Origin: Firmicutes bacterium UBA2530
GTDB lineage: Bacteria > Bacillota > Clostridia > Tissierellales > Sedimentibacteraceae
Length of the DNA: 38,581 nt
Assembly (NCBI GenBank): GCA_002340985.1
Contig: DDNC01000008.1
Location: 47,870 to 86,450, forward strand
Direction of reading: 5' to 3'
Under the pieces are notes generated by a model. That model was given only the letters and a program-made list of their open reading frames with translations, did no database searches and was not told the DNA's origin. This document shows positions 1 through 9,023 of this stretch, one piece after another (the stretch's first letter is position 1; each line of letters begins with the position of its first letter). A program made the position numbers and the translations under genes.

Positions 1-222
1 GGGGTGGAGAAATACAACGGAAGATATGAAATAATAATTGAAAGAGATCAGGCTGTCTATTATGCTATTGACAATTCAAGGAACAAGGATGTAATATTGT
101 TAGCGGGAAAATCCACGGAGCCCTATCAGGATATGGGAATTGAAAAGGTGCCCTACGACGAAGGTTCAATCGCTAAAAAGGCGATTATAGATGTGGAAAG
201 AAAAAGAGGATTGATAAGGTAG
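1..222 (+). CDS. murE: MurE, UDP-MurNAc-tripeptide synthetase (C-terminal fragment)
   Basis: This is the last 73 codons of a gene cut by the left edge; the reading frame is open from base 1. The fragment has the MurE C-terminal ligase-domain pattern: (E)RDQAVYYAID, then a DVILLAGK strand-turn, a YQ pair, and a closing helix (SIAKKAI). MurE adds the third amino acid to UDP-MurNAc-dipeptide in the cytoplasm. The usual GKGHExYQ motif reads GKSTEPYQ here, so the His is replaced. The substrate-specifying loop (DNPR or equivalent) lies outside the window, so Lys versus diaminopimelate cannot be decided. MurF is the other candidate, but its C-terminus does not carry this DR..AI...AGK..E.YQ pattern. 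mraY follows after 83 bases. Confidence 0.8.
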   Translation, partial: GVEKYNGRYEIIIERDQAVYYAIDNSRNKDVILLAGKSTEPYQDMGIEKVPYDEGSIAKKAIIDVERKRGLIR

Positions 223-305
223 GGTACACACCTTCAAGGTGGGAAATCCTCTGCGGGAAAAACATTTGAAGGAATATCCCCGTAAGTATAAACAAGGAGT
301 TTAAA

Positions 306-1280
306 ATGCATATTAATATACAAATCATAAGAGTAATAATTGTATCCTTTCTCATAGCACTGTTCTTGGGGCCGGTGGTAATACCGGCATTGAGACGGCT
401 TAAGGTGGGACAAAGCATCCGGGAGGAGGGGCCTAAGTCTCATTATTCGAAATCCGGTACTCCTACCATGGGCGGAGTTATTATTATTTTAGCAATGATA
501 ATTTCAATTTTTACAAGCGGATACTATAATCAGGAAGTATGGGCTTCATTATTTTTCACCTTGGGATTTGGACTTATAGGTTTTATTGATGACTATATCA
601 AGGTTGTACTTAAGAGAAATTTAGGTCTGAGAGCTTATCAGAAAATAATAGGGCAGTTTTTATTTGCGCTGTTACTTGCACTATACGGTTCAAGGTACAG
701 TGCCCACGGGACAAAGCTGGTTATACCATTTGCCAATGCATACATAGATTTAGGAGTGTTTTATGTTCCCTTTGTTTTGTTTGTGGTAGTGGGAATAGTA
801 AATGCCGTAAACCTTACGGACGGTCTCGACGGCCTCAGCACCGGAGTTACAATGATTGTTATGGCAACCTTCAGCTTAATCACAGGCAGTCTCATGGGCA
901 CAAATGCAACATATGAAGGAATTTCTATAGTGAGTGCTGCTGTGGCAGGTTCATGTCTGGGATTTTTAAAGCACAATGCAAATCCTGCAAAGGTGTTTAT
1001 GGGAGATACAGGGTCGCTGGCTCTTGGCGGAGCGGTTGCTGCTGTTGCAGTGTTGTCAAATACATTGCTGCTTATTCCAATCATAGGGGGTATATATTTC
1101 GCGGAGGCACTTTCTGTAATTATACAGGTTCTGCATTATAAAAGAACAAAGAGAAGAATATTTAAAATGGCGCCGCTGCACCATCATTTTGAAATGTGCG
1201 GGTGGAAGGAAACAAAGGTTGTGGGCGTGTTCTGGCTCGTGACTGTTATACTGGCATTTATAGGTATTTATTCAATATAG
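306..1280 (+). CDS. mraY: MraY, phospho-MurNAc-pentapeptide transferase
   Basis: MraY transfers phospho-MurNAc-pentapeptide from UDP to undecaprenyl phosphate at the inner face of the membrane, making lipid I. The 324-residue length is typical. Conserved catalytic motifs are all present: DDYIK at 95-99, NLTDGLDGL at 169-177, MGDTGS at 232-237 and HHHFE at 292-296. About ten hydrophobic segments span the protein. The start ATG follows an AAGGAG ribosome-binding site at the right distance. It sits between murE and murD with no murF, which normally precedes mraY. The 83-base gap before it holds no recognisable signal. Confidence 0.97.
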   Translation: MHINIQIIRVIIVSFLIALFLGPVVIPALRRLKVGQSIREEGPKSHYSKSGTPTMGGVIIILAMIISIFTSGYYNQEVWASLFFTLGFGLIGFIDDYIKVVLKRNLGLRAYQKIIGQFLFALLLALYGSRYSAHGTKLVIPFANAYIDLGVFYVPFVLFVVVGIVNAVNLTDGLDGLSTGVTMIVMATFSLITGSLMGTNATYEGISIVSAAVAGSCLGFLKHNANPAKVFMGDTGSLALGGAVAAVAVLSNTLLLIPIIGGIYFAEALSVIIQVLHYKRTKRRIFKMAPLHHHFEMCGWKETKVVGVFWLVTVILAFIGIYSI

Positions 1281-1319
1281 CCAACATAATATTATAAGGG
1301 GCATACAGGAGAGGTTAAA

Positions 1320-2705
1320 ATGAAAAATAAAAACATACTCGTAATAGGTCTTGGAGTTTCAGGTATCGCCTGCATTAAAGGCCTTGCGGTGCTCGGAGCA
1401 AGAATATCAGTATATGATGAATCAAAGGAAAAAGCAGCGGAGATACCATATGAATTAAATGGAGTTGAAGCTGAGTATTTTTTCGGTGAGGATGAAATCG
1501 AAAAAATAAACATGGAAAATCTGGATTTTGCAATCAAAAGTCCGGGAATAAAGTATGAGGTTCCCGTTGTACAGAAATTATTGAAAAGAAACATCAGGGT
1601 AATAAGTGACATAGAGGCAGCATATAAGGTGACGGAGGCTTCCATCATATCGATAACAGGAACCAACGGAAAGACTACAAGCACCACGCTTATTGGCGAA
1701 ATAGTCAAAGAGAGCGGAAGAAATTGCAGAGTTACGGGAAATATCGGCTCAGGTATGTTTTACGACGGGCTGAGCTCCGGAAAGGGAGATGTGCTTGTAG
1801 CTGAGGTGAGCAGTTTTCAGCTTGCCGGAACATATGAGTATAAACCATTTATAAGCGTTATAACAAACATTACTCCTGACCATCTGGATTATCACGGAAC
1901 ATTGGATAGTTACATAGAGGCAAAATTTAAAAACGTAATCAATCAGGATGAAAATGATTATGCCGTTCTGAATTATGAAGATGAGACGATAAGAGGATTT
2001 GCAGATAAAATAAAAGCAAAAAAAATATTTTTCAGCTCCGAAAGAATTCTTGATGATGGAATATATTTAAAGGACGGAAAAATGATGTTCAAATATGATG
2101 GCTCGGATGAGTTTATCATAAATGCAGATGATATTTTCATACCGGGAAAGCACAACCTTGAAAATGCCATGGCGGCAGCCGGTGCCTCTCTGGCACTGGG
2201 AATTAAAAGTGAGATTATAGCGCATGTATTAAAGGAATTTAAGGGAGTTGAACACCGCCTGGAATATTGCGGTGAATATGACGGGGTTAAGTTTTATAAT
2301 GATTCCAAGGGAACGAATCCCGACGCTTCCATAAAGGCTGTCCTGGGAATTGAAAAACCCATAATTTTAATAGCGGGCGGTTATGATAAAAAATCGCCAT
2401 ACGATGATTTTATCAAGGCTTTTGATGGAAAGGTCAAGGCCATGGTTCTTCTGGGGCAGACTGCGCAGGATATTGATGCATGTGCAAGGAAGCACGGGTT
2501 TACAAATATATATCATGTGAAGAACATGGATGAGGCAGTAAAAAAATGCTTTATGCTCAGTGAGAACGGTGATAATGTAGTTTTGTCTCCTGCGTGCGCC
2601 AGCTGGGGCATGTATCCTAACTATGAGGTTAGAGGAAGAGATTTCAAGGAGAGGGTAAATTATTATGGAGGAAACAGCAAGAAAATCCGGGAAGAGGACC
2701 GTTGA
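1320..2705 (+). CDS. murD: MurD, UDP-MurNAc-L-alanine:D-glutamate ligase
   Basis: MurD adds D-glutamate to UDP-MurNAc-L-Ala with ATP hydrolysis in the cytoplasm. The 461 residues have the Mur-ligase layout: an N-terminal Rossmann-like UDP-binding domain (GLGVSGIA near residue 10), a central ATPase domain with P-loop GTNGKTT at 114-120, and a C-terminal domain beginning near the EHRLEY motif with NDSKGTNPD, IAGGYDK and SPACASWG motifs. A strong AGGAGAGG site precedes the ATG. The 3' end overlaps ftsW by 41 bases, which implies translational coupling. Confidence 0.97.
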   Translation: MKNKNILVIGLGVSGIACIKGLAVLGARISVYDESKEKAAEIPYELNGVEAEYFFGEDEIEKINMENLDFAIKSPGIKYEVPVVQKLLKRNIRVISDIEAAYKVTEASIISITGTNGKTTSTTLIGEIVKESGRNCRVTGNIGSGMFYDGLSSGKGDVLVAEVSSFQLAGTYEYKPFISVITNITPDHLDYHGTLDSYIEAKFKNVINQDENDYAVLNYEDETIRGFADKIKAKKIFFSSERILDDGIYLKDGKMMFKYDGSDEFIINADDIFIPGKHNLENAMAAAGASLALGIKSEIIAHVLKEFKGVEHRLEYCGEYDGVKFYNDSKGTNPDASIKAVLGIEKPIILIAGGYDKKSPYDDFIKAFDGKVKAMVLLGQTAQDIDACARKHGFTNIYHVKNMDEAVKKCFMLSENGDNVVLSPACASWGMYPNYEVRGRDFKERVNYYGGNSKKIREEDR

Positions 2706-3786
2706 TTGGGTTCTGATTTTTATAATTGTGGTGCTGGTGCTTTTTGGTTTCCTTATGGTTTACAGTTCCAGCTATCCGGACGGATACTATAAGTTTAAAG
2801 GTGACCCTGTATATTTTCTCAAAAAGCAGGTGATGGCCGGCGTAATTGGCCTTGTGGGCATGGTTTTTCTTGCCAACATTCCATATGTCATATATTCAAA
2901 AATGAATAAAATGATTCTGTTTTTGTGTGTAGGCTTTGCGCTGCTGACGGTTGTTCTTGGAATTGCATCTAACGGTGCCCAAAGATGGATAAGTATAGCC
3001 GGCATAACATTCCAACCCTCAGAAATAATTAAAATAGGGGGGGTTTTATACATGGCTGACTATTTTAATAAAAACAGAAAAAATATGACTTCTCTGAACA
3101 AGGGCTTTATTCCGTCACTGATGATGATGGGTATGTTCTGCCTTTTGATTGCAATTCAAGACGACTTGAGTACTGCGGTAATATTGGGAGGCACATTCAT
3201 GGTTATGTTTTTCTGTGCCGGAGCAAGAATAGGTCATCTTATGGTTCTGTTTGTGCTTGCGGTAGCAGCGGTTGTTGTGCTCATAGCTATGCAGCCCTAC
3301 AGAATAGCAAGAATAACCGTGTTTTTAGACCCATTCAAGGATCCGCTTGGAGGAGGATTTCAGATTATACAGTCGCTTTATGCGCTGGGAACCGGGGGAT
3401 TGTTCGGCATGGGCATAGGAAAAAGCAGACAGAAATTTTTTTATTTGCCTGAGGCCTACAATGATTTTATTTTTTCCATAATAGGTGAGGAGCTGGGCTT
3501 CATCGGATGTGTGCTTTTGATGCTTGGTTTTGTAATATTTGCATGGAGAGGATTGAGAATTGCAATGAATACGGAGGACTTTTTCGGCAGCCAGGCAGCT
3601 CTGGGAATTACAACCCTTGTGCTGGTGCAGTTTGTAATTCATGTGGCTGTTGCCACGTCGTCCATGCCGCCTACAGGAAGAGCCTTGCCATTCATAAGTG
3701 CAGGAGGCTCGTCTCTTATGTTTTTGTTGTTTTCAATGGGAATTTTGTTGAATATATCCAAGTATTCAAATACATACAGGAACTGA
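2665..3786 (+). CDS. ftsW: FtsW, septal peptidoglycan glycosyltransferase (SEDS family)
   Basis: A polytopic SEDS-family protein of 373 residues with about ten membrane segments. FtsW polymerises lipid II at the division septum together with a class B penicillin-binding protein. Visible family signatures are the GAQRWI segment followed by QPSEI, QDDLSTAVILG in the centre, the AR(I/F)T.FLDPFKDPLGGGFQ stretch with YALGTGGLFGMGIGKS, EAYNDFIFSIIGEELGF, and the C-terminal PPTGRALPFISAGGSS motif. The start lies inside murD and overlaps it by 41 bases. FtsW rather than RodA is favoured by its place between murD and murG. Confidence 0.95.
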   Translation: MEETARKSGKRTVDWVLIFIIVVLVLFGFLMVYSSSYPDGYYKFKGDPVYFLKKQVMAGVIGLVGMVFLANIPYVIYSKMNKMILFLCVGFALLTVVLGIASNGAQRWISIAGITFQPSEIIKIGGVLYMADYFNKNRKNMTSLNKGFIPSLMMMGMFCLLIAIQDDLSTAVILGGTFMVMFFCAGARIGHLMVLFVLAVAAVVVLIAMQPYRIARITVFLDPFKDPLGGGFQIIQSLYALGTGGLFGMGIGKSRQKFFYLPEAYNDFIFSIIGEELGFIGCVLLMLGFVIFAWRGLRIAMNTEDFFGSQAALGITTLVLVQFVIHVAVATSSMPPTGRALPFISAGGSSLMFLLFSMGILLNISKYSNTYRN

Positions 3787-3829
3787 TGCCGGTTATTTCG
3801 TGATTATAAAGAATAGAAGGAATGATTAA

Positions 3830-4960
3830 ATGAGAGTACTTATAACAGGCGGAGGAACAGGCGGCCATATTAATCCGGCCCTTGCAATAGCCCAAAAGGT
3901 AAGAAATGAAAGCACTTCAAATGAAATATTGTATGTGGGAACAAAAAATGGACTTGAGAGCGAGCTTGTTCCCAAGGCAGGCTTTGAGTTCAGATATGTT
4001 ACCGCAAAATATCTGAGAAGGAAGATGAGCTTTGAAAATTTAAAGACACTGGCAGCATCTGTAAAGGGCTTAGCCCAGGCGTTTAAGATAATAAAGGATT
4101 TCAAACCTGATATAGTGGTGGGAACAGGCGGATATGTATGCGGTCCTGTTGTACTTGCAGCAAGCATGAAAAAAATTCCCACAATGATTCACGAGCAAAA
4201 TGTATTTCCGGGAATAACGAATAAAATGCTCTCAAAGGTTGTGGATGTAATAGGCATAAGCTTTGAAGAGGCTGAAAAATATTTTTCTGCCGAGGCAGCC
4301 AACAAGATAGTGCTTGTCGGCAATCCGGTGAGAAAGGAAATTCTGACTGCTGACAGGAGGACGTCGAGGGCAAAGCTTAAGCTTAGGACTGATGAAATCC
4401 TCATATATTCCTTCGGAGGAAGCGGAGGCCAAATAAGCCTGAATGAAGCAATGCTTGATGTTATAAAATTATACAGCGGACAAAAAAGAGTAAGGATTAT
4501 CCATGTTACGGGAAAAAGGCTTTACTCTACATTTATGGAGGAAATAAACTCTAAAAACATATCTAAGGGAGACAACATAGAAATACTGGACTACATGTAT
4601 GATGCAGCAACGGTTCTCTCAGCATCGGATATTGTCATAGGAAGTGCCGGCGCAATAACTATCGCAGAAATAACGGTAACTGGAGTACCATCCATTCTGA
4701 TACCGAAGACATATACAGCCGAAAATCATCAGGAATACAATGCGAGGGCACTAGAAAAGGAAGGTGCCGCTAAGGTTATTCTTGAAAAGGAATTGAATGG
4801 GAAAGTACTTATAAATGCTATTGATGAAATAATTGAAAACAAGAATGTATTGAGAACAATGTCGCTTAATTCCAGGAAGATGGGAAAAACTGACGTAGAA
4901 AATAAAATATATGAAACAATGATAAGACTTGTGGAGCAGAAATCAAAAAGTAACAAGTGA
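3830..4960 (+). CDS. murG: MurG, lipid II synthase (GlcNAc transferase)
   Basis: MurG is a peripheral membrane GT-B glycosyltransferase that adds GlcNAc to lipid I to make lipid II. The 376-residue protein starts with the glycine-rich GGGTGGHINPALA loop (residues 7-19) and carries GTGGYVCGP, IHEQN, GNPVR and the second Gly-rich loop SFGGSGGQ. The C-terminal UDP-GlcNAc-binding part contains GSAGAITIAEIT and NHQEYNARAL. An AAGGA site precedes the ATG. In Bacillus the next gene is murB; here it is murA. Confidence 0.96.
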   Translation: MRVLITGGGTGGHINPALAIAQKVRNESTSNEILYVGTKNGLESELVPKAGFEFRYVTAKYLRRKMSFENLKTLAASVKGLAQAFKIIKDFKPDIVVGTGGYVCGPVVLAASMKKIPTMIHEQNVFPGITNKMLSKVVDVIGISFEEAEKYFSAEAANKIVLVGNPVRKEILTADRRTSRAKLKLRTDEILIYSFGGSGGQISLNEAMLDVIKLYSGQKRVRIIHVTGKRLYSTFMEEINSKNISKGDNIEILDYMYDAATVLSASDIVIGSAGAITIAEITVTGVPSILIPKTYTAENHQEYNARALEKEGAAKVILEKELNGKVLINAIDEIIENKNVLRTMSLNSRKMGKTDVENKIYETMIRLVEQKSKSNK

Positions 4961-5021
4961 GAGAGCGCTGCATAACATATATCATGATACCATATGTAAT
5001 ATTTTCTGCGGAGGGATAAGG

Positions 5022-6278
5022 ATGGGAAGTTTCATAATACAGGGATGCAACAGTATTGAGGGTATTGTCGACATAGGCGGATCCAAAAATGCTGCTCTTC
5101 CTATTTTGGCCAGCACAGTAATTTGCGGAAGAGAATATCTTCTTGATAACATACCCGATATAGAAGATGTAAGAGATATGCTTGATATTTTGAAAATCAT
5201 GGGGTGCACGGTTCAATACGACAAGGGTGTTGCATTAATTGATACAAGAAATCTTAACACTCATCAGGTTCCTGAACGACTTGTAAGAAAAATAAGATCA
5301 TCTATTATTTTAATGGGCGCCATTTTGCAAAGAACCGGGAATGTTGAGATAGCATATCCGGGAGGGTGTGAAATCGGGCTTAGACCCATTGACCTTCATT
5401 TAAAGGGATTAAGAAAGCTTGGTGTGGAAATATATGAGAGAAGCGGTTTTTTGATTGGCTCAGTGAGAGAGCCTCAGGGCTGCGAAATAATGCTTGACTA
5501 TCCCAGCGTTGGAGCTACTGAAAATATAATGCTGTTTGCAGTGGGTATTCCGGGAAGGACGGTCATATATAATCCGGCCAGAGAGCCTGAAATTGCGGAC
5601 TTGCAGAATTTTTTGAACGTATGCGGATACCGCGTTGAAGGTGCAGGTACGGGAATAATTGAAATTGAAGGAAAAAATATTGAAAATACAGATACTGTGG
5701 AATATAAGATAATATCCGACCGGATTGAGGCAGGAACTTATTTAAGCGCAGCATCATCGATGAAGAGCAGAATTTACATAAGAAACATAGAGAAGTCTCA
5801 TTTTAATTCAATTACCTCAATATATGAGGATGCAGGCTGCGAAATAAGGGAAACTCACGGTACTATAGTTGTAAATAACAGCGGAAGACTAAAGGCAATA
5901 GATAAAATTACTACACAGCCATATCCGGGATTTCCTACGGATATGCAGGCGCAACTCATGGCGTCCATGGCAACAGCAGACGGAATGACAATAATCGAAG
6001 AAACTGTTTTTGACAGCAGATTCAAGCATGTACCTGAGCTTCAGAAAATGGGTGCGGATATAACCATAATAGGAAGGGCCGCAATTGTTGAAGGTGTTGA
6101 AAGGCTTTATGGAACAGAGGTTGAAGCAAAGGACCTGAGGGGCGGTGCGGCATTGGTGCTGGCAGCCATAGGGGCAGAAGGAACAACGAAAGTAAACAAC
6201 ATTCACCACATTAACAGGGGATATGAGAAATTTGTTGATAAGCTTCAAAAATTAGGGGTAATAATTTCAGAGATATGA
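5022..6278 (+). CDS. murA: MurA, UDP-GlcNAc 1-carboxyvinyltransferase
   Basis: MurA transfers enolpyruvate from PEP to UDP-GlcNAc, the first committed step of peptidoglycan synthesis. The open frame extends upstream to 4929, but the ATG at 5022 is preceded six bases away by GGAGGG (5010-5015) and gives the normal 418-residue length. The conserved Lys-Asn pair is at residues 22-23 (GGSKNAALP). The PEP-reacting cysteine is in PGGCEIG (Cys116), so the enzyme has the fosfomycin-sensitive Cys form. SVGATEN and FPTDMQAQ motifs are present. It occupies the slot between murG and divIB that murB fills in Bacillus. Confidence 0.95.
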   Translation: MGSFIIQGCNSIEGIVDIGGSKNAALPILASTVICGREYLLDNIPDIEDVRDMLDILKIMGCTVQYDKGVALIDTRNLNTHQVPERLVRKIRSSIILMGAILQRTGNVEIAYPGGCEIGLRPIDLHLKGLRKLGVEIYERSGFLIGSVREPQGCEIMLDYPSVGATENIMLFAVGIPGRTVIYNPAREPEIADLQNFLNVCGYRVEGAGTGIIEIEGKNIENTDTVEYKIISDRIEAGTYLSAASSMKSRIYIRNIEKSHFNSITSIYEDAGCEIRETHGTIVVNNSGRLKAIDKITTQPYPGFPTDMQAQLMASMATADGMTIIEETVFDSRFKHVPELQKMGADITIIGRAAIVEGVERLYGTEVEAKDLRGGAALVLAAIGAEGTTKVNNIHHINRGYEKFVDKLQKLGVIISEI

Positions 6279-6304
6279 AATTTATAAGATGAAAAAGGCC
6301 AGCA

Positions 6305-7108
6305 ATGTCAAAGGATAAGGAAAGAAAAAAACGAAAGAAAAAGAAAAGAAAATTCAGAAAGCTATTTGTGAGTACAGCAGCTTTTATAACGGCTGCTGTA
6401 GTTGTTGTTTTTTGTATTTATCACGTATATTTCGAAACGGACTATTTCAATATTTCCGCTATTGAGGTATCCGGAAATGAGGCATACAACAGAGATTATA
6501 TAGTAGAGAAATCTCAGATTGAAGAGGGGGAAAAAATATTTGATATTGACAGAAAAAGGGCTAAGGAAATCATTGAGGATGAGGTTTATGTTGAAAGCGC
6601 CAGAGTAGTGTACGAGCTTCCCGATAGAATACTCATCCAACTCAGGGAAAGAGAAGAAAAGTATAAAATTTTATACAAAAATGAGTATATAGTCACGGAT
6701 AAAAATGGTTATGTTTTAAGGACAGGCTCGGAAAAAAATGAATTATTAACTATTGAAAGTTTTATTGATGTATTATACAATGTAGGAGATAGTATACAGT
6801 TAACAGGAATAGAAGATGTGCAAGGAATTTTCCGCACAATTGATTATATAAGCGATGAGTTCGGCAGCAGTTCTATACGCGGCATAAGCATATATTCCAA
6901 AAATAGCATTTTGTTGAAAACAGAATACGGAACATTTATTAAGCTCAATCTGAACCAGGATATTAAGTACCAGATAGTGTTCGCCCTAAAAATAATAAAT
7001 GAAAGATTCAGCAACAATTTAGGCGTGTCCGACGGGATGATTGATTTTACCAAAGGGGACAGTCCCATATACATAGAGGACTTTGAAATGGAGGAATATA
7101 ATGAATAA
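6305..7108 (+). CDS. ftsQ: FtsQ/DivIB cell-division protein
   Basis: A bitopic division protein of 267 residues. A very basic cytoplasmic head (about 18 residues, KKRKKKKRK-like) is followed by one membrane segment (about 19-43). An extracellular POTRA domain comes next (from YFNISAIEVSGNEAY to about residue 118, ending in LPDRILIQLREREEKY), then the beta domain. In Firmicutes DivIB works with FtsL/DivIC to recruit and control the septal synthase. An AAGG site lies upstream. The last 8 bases overlap the next gene in an ATGAATAA arrangement, so translation is probably coupled. Confidence 0.9.
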   Translation: MSKDKERKKRKKKKRKFRKLFVSTAAFITAAVVVVFCIYHVYFETDYFNISAIEVSGNEAYNRDYIVEKSQIEEGEKIFDIDRKRAKEIIEDEVYVESARVVYELPDRILIQLREREEKYKILYKNEYIVTDKNGYVLRTGSEKNELLTIESFIDVLYNVGDSIQLTGIEDVQGIFRTIDYISDEFGSSSIRGISIYSKNSILLKTEYGTFIKLNLNQDIKYQIVFALKIINERFSNNLGVSDGMIDFTKGDSPIYIEDFEMEEYNE

Positions 7109-7814
7109 ATTTTGGCAAAAAGGAATCTTGTTTGTAATAAGCGTTGTTCTTGGAATAATATTAATGATTCAGGTACAAACATCCGGTTCAATTTTAGGTA
7201 ATGAAAAGGCATCAAAGAAAACAATTGATTTAAACAATGAGATAGCCTCGCTGAACATCGAGAAAAACAAGCTCAGAGATGAGCTGGAAATTTTGAGAAA
7301 GACAGCAAGAGAAAATGAGGATATTTTCAGAGCAAAGGAACTGGAAATAGAAAAGCTTTCTGAGGAATTGAGAAAGCAGAAAATTTTGTCGGGATATTAT
7401 GACGTTAAGGGCGCCGGAACAATTATCAGAATAGACGCCGGTCCCGATGCATATGTGAGTCTCGCATCAACACACCAGTATATTCTGGCTCTAATCAGCT
7501 ATTTGAACAATGCAGGTGTTGAGGCAATATCAATCAATGGCCAGAGATATACGAATTATACCGAAATAGTTCCGGTTCTGGACCACATAAACGTGAATGG
7601 CGTAGCCATGGTTCTCCCGCTGGAAATAAAGGCAATAGGTTTTTCAAGAACTATTGACGCCTCGCTGAATTTCGTGGGAGGAATTGTTTCACAGCTGAAC
7701 AATATAGGTTATACGGTGGAAACTGAGAGTTCTTCAGAGATATTTATCAATGCATTTGACGGGGAGAAGGAATTCAAATATGTGAATCCGATTGAACCGT
7801 CTGAGAGCAATTAG
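7101..7814 (+). CDS. DUF881 membrane-anchored protein (YlxW-like)
   Basis: A 237-residue protein with an N-terminal membrane anchor (about residues 5-24), a charged coiled-coil stretch (about 33-85) and an extracellular DUF881 domain beginning GYYDVKGAGTIIRID. The first of two adjacent DUF881 genes, as in the ylxW-ylxX pair of Bacillus dcw clusters. The function is not established; the location suggests a role at the division site. The open frame reaches an upstream TTG at 7083, but GGAGG at 7090-7094 points to the ATG at 7101. It overlaps ftsQ by 8 bases. Confidence 0.85.
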   Translation: MNKFWQKGILFVISVVLGIILMIQVQTSGSILGNEKASKKTIDLNNEIASLNIEKNKLRDELEILRKTARENEDIFRAKELEIEKLSEELRKQKILSGYYDVKGAGTIIRIDAGPDAYVSLASTHQYILALISYLNNAGVEAISINGQRYTNYTEIVPVLDHINVNGVAMVLPLEIKAIGFSRTIDASLNFVGGIVSQLNNIGYTVETESSSEIFINAFDGEKEFKYVNPIEPSESN

Positions 7815-7830
7815 AACGGAGGAGATTTCC

Positions 7831-8544
7831 ATAAAAAGAAAAATTGTAAATATTTTCATTGCAGTTCTTGCATTTATTGCTTCTGCGGCAATAGTGAACG
7901 GTGCGGATGCAAGCGTTGATGAAAATACGGTATATGTTATAAGGAACTTAAACGAATATGAGAAAAGCATTGAAAGTATGCATGATGTTATAGATGCACT
8001 GAGGTCTGAGGTCGCTAATGAAAAAAAATATATTGATGACCATAAAAATTATGACTTTATGGACGAAATAATAAGTATGTATGATCAAATCGGCCAGCTG
8101 AAATTCAGCAACGGATTTACGGCTGTCAGAGGACCGGGAATTTATATGACGGTTTCAGACAGTATAAGTGAGGATGAAAATCTTGATATAATGGAGAGAA
8201 TCATTCACGATGTGGATATAACCGTGCTTCTTAATGAGTTAAAGGCTGCCGGTGCTGAGGCCATAGCCGTAAACAGTAAAAGAATCACAAGTATTTCCGA
8301 GGTTGTTTGTGCTGGTCCCCTCATAAGAGTGAATAATGAACGGGTTTCCGCTCCGTTCTTTATAACGGCCATCGGAGACATGGACAGATTGTACGATGCC
8401 ATGACGGAAGAGGGAAGCTATGCACATACTCTGAAAAATGGGTATGGCATGGAAATTGAAGTAAGAAAAGCACAAAATGCCAGTATGAACGGTTATAATA
8501 ACAGCAATTATAAAATTGAATATGCGGATATTGTAGAAAGATAA
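7831..8544 (+). CDS. Second DUF881 membrane-anchored protein; possible AUA start
   Basis: A DUF881 protein with an N-terminal membrane segment (KIVNIFIAVLAFIASAAIV), a short coiled coil, and the domain core FTAVRGPGIYMTV, AAGAEAIAVNSKRIT and a final GYGMEIEV strand. It resembles the gene before it, so the pair looks like an old duplication. No ATG lies near the expected N-terminus. A strong GGAGGAG (7818-7824) sits six bases before an in-frame ATA at 7831, which I take as the likely start (about 237 residues). The alternatives are ATT at 7825 and a TTG at 7792 that overlaps the previous gene and has no nearby ribosome-binding site. Confidence 0.75.
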   Translation: MKRKIVNIFIAVLAFIASAAIVNGADASVDENTVYVIRNLNEYEKSIESMHDVIDALRSEVANEKKYIDDHKNYDFMDEIISMYDQIGQLKFSNGFTAVRGPGIYMTVSDSISEDENLDIMERIIHDVDITVLLNELKAAGAEAIAVNSKRITSISEVVCAGPLIRVNNERVSAPFFITAIGDMDRLYDAMTEEGSYAHTLKNGYGMEIEVRKAQNASMNGYNNSNYKIEYADIVER

Positions 8545-8556
8545 GAGGTAGGGGAT

Positions 8557-8901
8557 ATGATTTACGTATTTGCCGGTATAATTCTCGGCATAGTTGCAGG
8601 TCTTAATTTAAATATGGTATACAGTCCTGATTATGTGGTATACATATCGGTTTCGATTTTGGCAATAGTAAATACGATTTTTACTTTGCTGAATGAGAAT
8701 CTAAAGGGCGAGATGAATGCCTTACGAAGTTCTGTGTATATGATCAGAGACTTAGGATTCGGGCTGCTGATGGGGTATGTGGGTGAACAGCTTGGACTTC
8801 CTGTATATTTAGCTGCGGTATTTGCTTTTGGAAACAGCATATATAAAAATTTATGCGAGATGATTAACTTTTTGCTTGAAAAGTGTAATAAAAACAAGTA
8901 A
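8557..8901 (+). CDS. sbp: Small basic protein Sbp (DUF1290)
   Basis: A 114-residue, mostly hydrophobic protein with three or four membrane segments and the family pattern G.I.GI..G......Y..Y.S..ILA, followed by RDLGFGLLMGYVGEQLGLPVYLAAVFAFGNSIYKN. It matches the small basic protein found between the DUF881 genes and ftsA in Firmicute dcw clusters; its biochemical role is unknown. The spacing to the DUF881 gene is 12 bases, so they are probably co-transcribed. ftsA does not follow; ftsZ comes next after a 122-base intergenic region with its own promoter. Confidence 0.88.
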   Translation: MIYVFAGIILGIVAGLNLNMVYSPDYVVYISVSILAIVNTIFTLLNENLKGEMNALRSSVYMIRDLGFGLLMGYVGEQLGLPVYLAAVFAFGNSIYKNLCEMINFLLEKCNKNK

Positions 8902-8926
8902 ACTAATTTAAAAATGTATATGAATA

Positions 8927-8947
8927 ATCACTAATATGTGATATAAT
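8927..8947 (+). promoter_or_regulatory. ftsZ promoter with overlapping palindrome
   Basis: An extended -10 (TG-A-TATAAT, 8939-8947) lies about 75 bases upstream of ftsZ; there is no good -35. An inverted repeat, ATCAC-N6-GTGAT (8927-8931 and 8938-8942), overlaps the -10 and could be an operator. The promoter would give ftsZ expression independent of the upstream cell-wall genes. Confidence 0.55.
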
Positions 8948-9023
8948 AAAAACAAAAACGAGCAATCATCAATTTATATTAAATGAGTAAATAAGAATTT
9001 TCTCTTGTTTAGGAGGTCAATAT

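Noticed and set aside
4929..5021. N-terminal extension of murA overlapping murG
   Set aside because: The extra 31 residues do not match MurA; a GGAGGG site sets the start at 5022.
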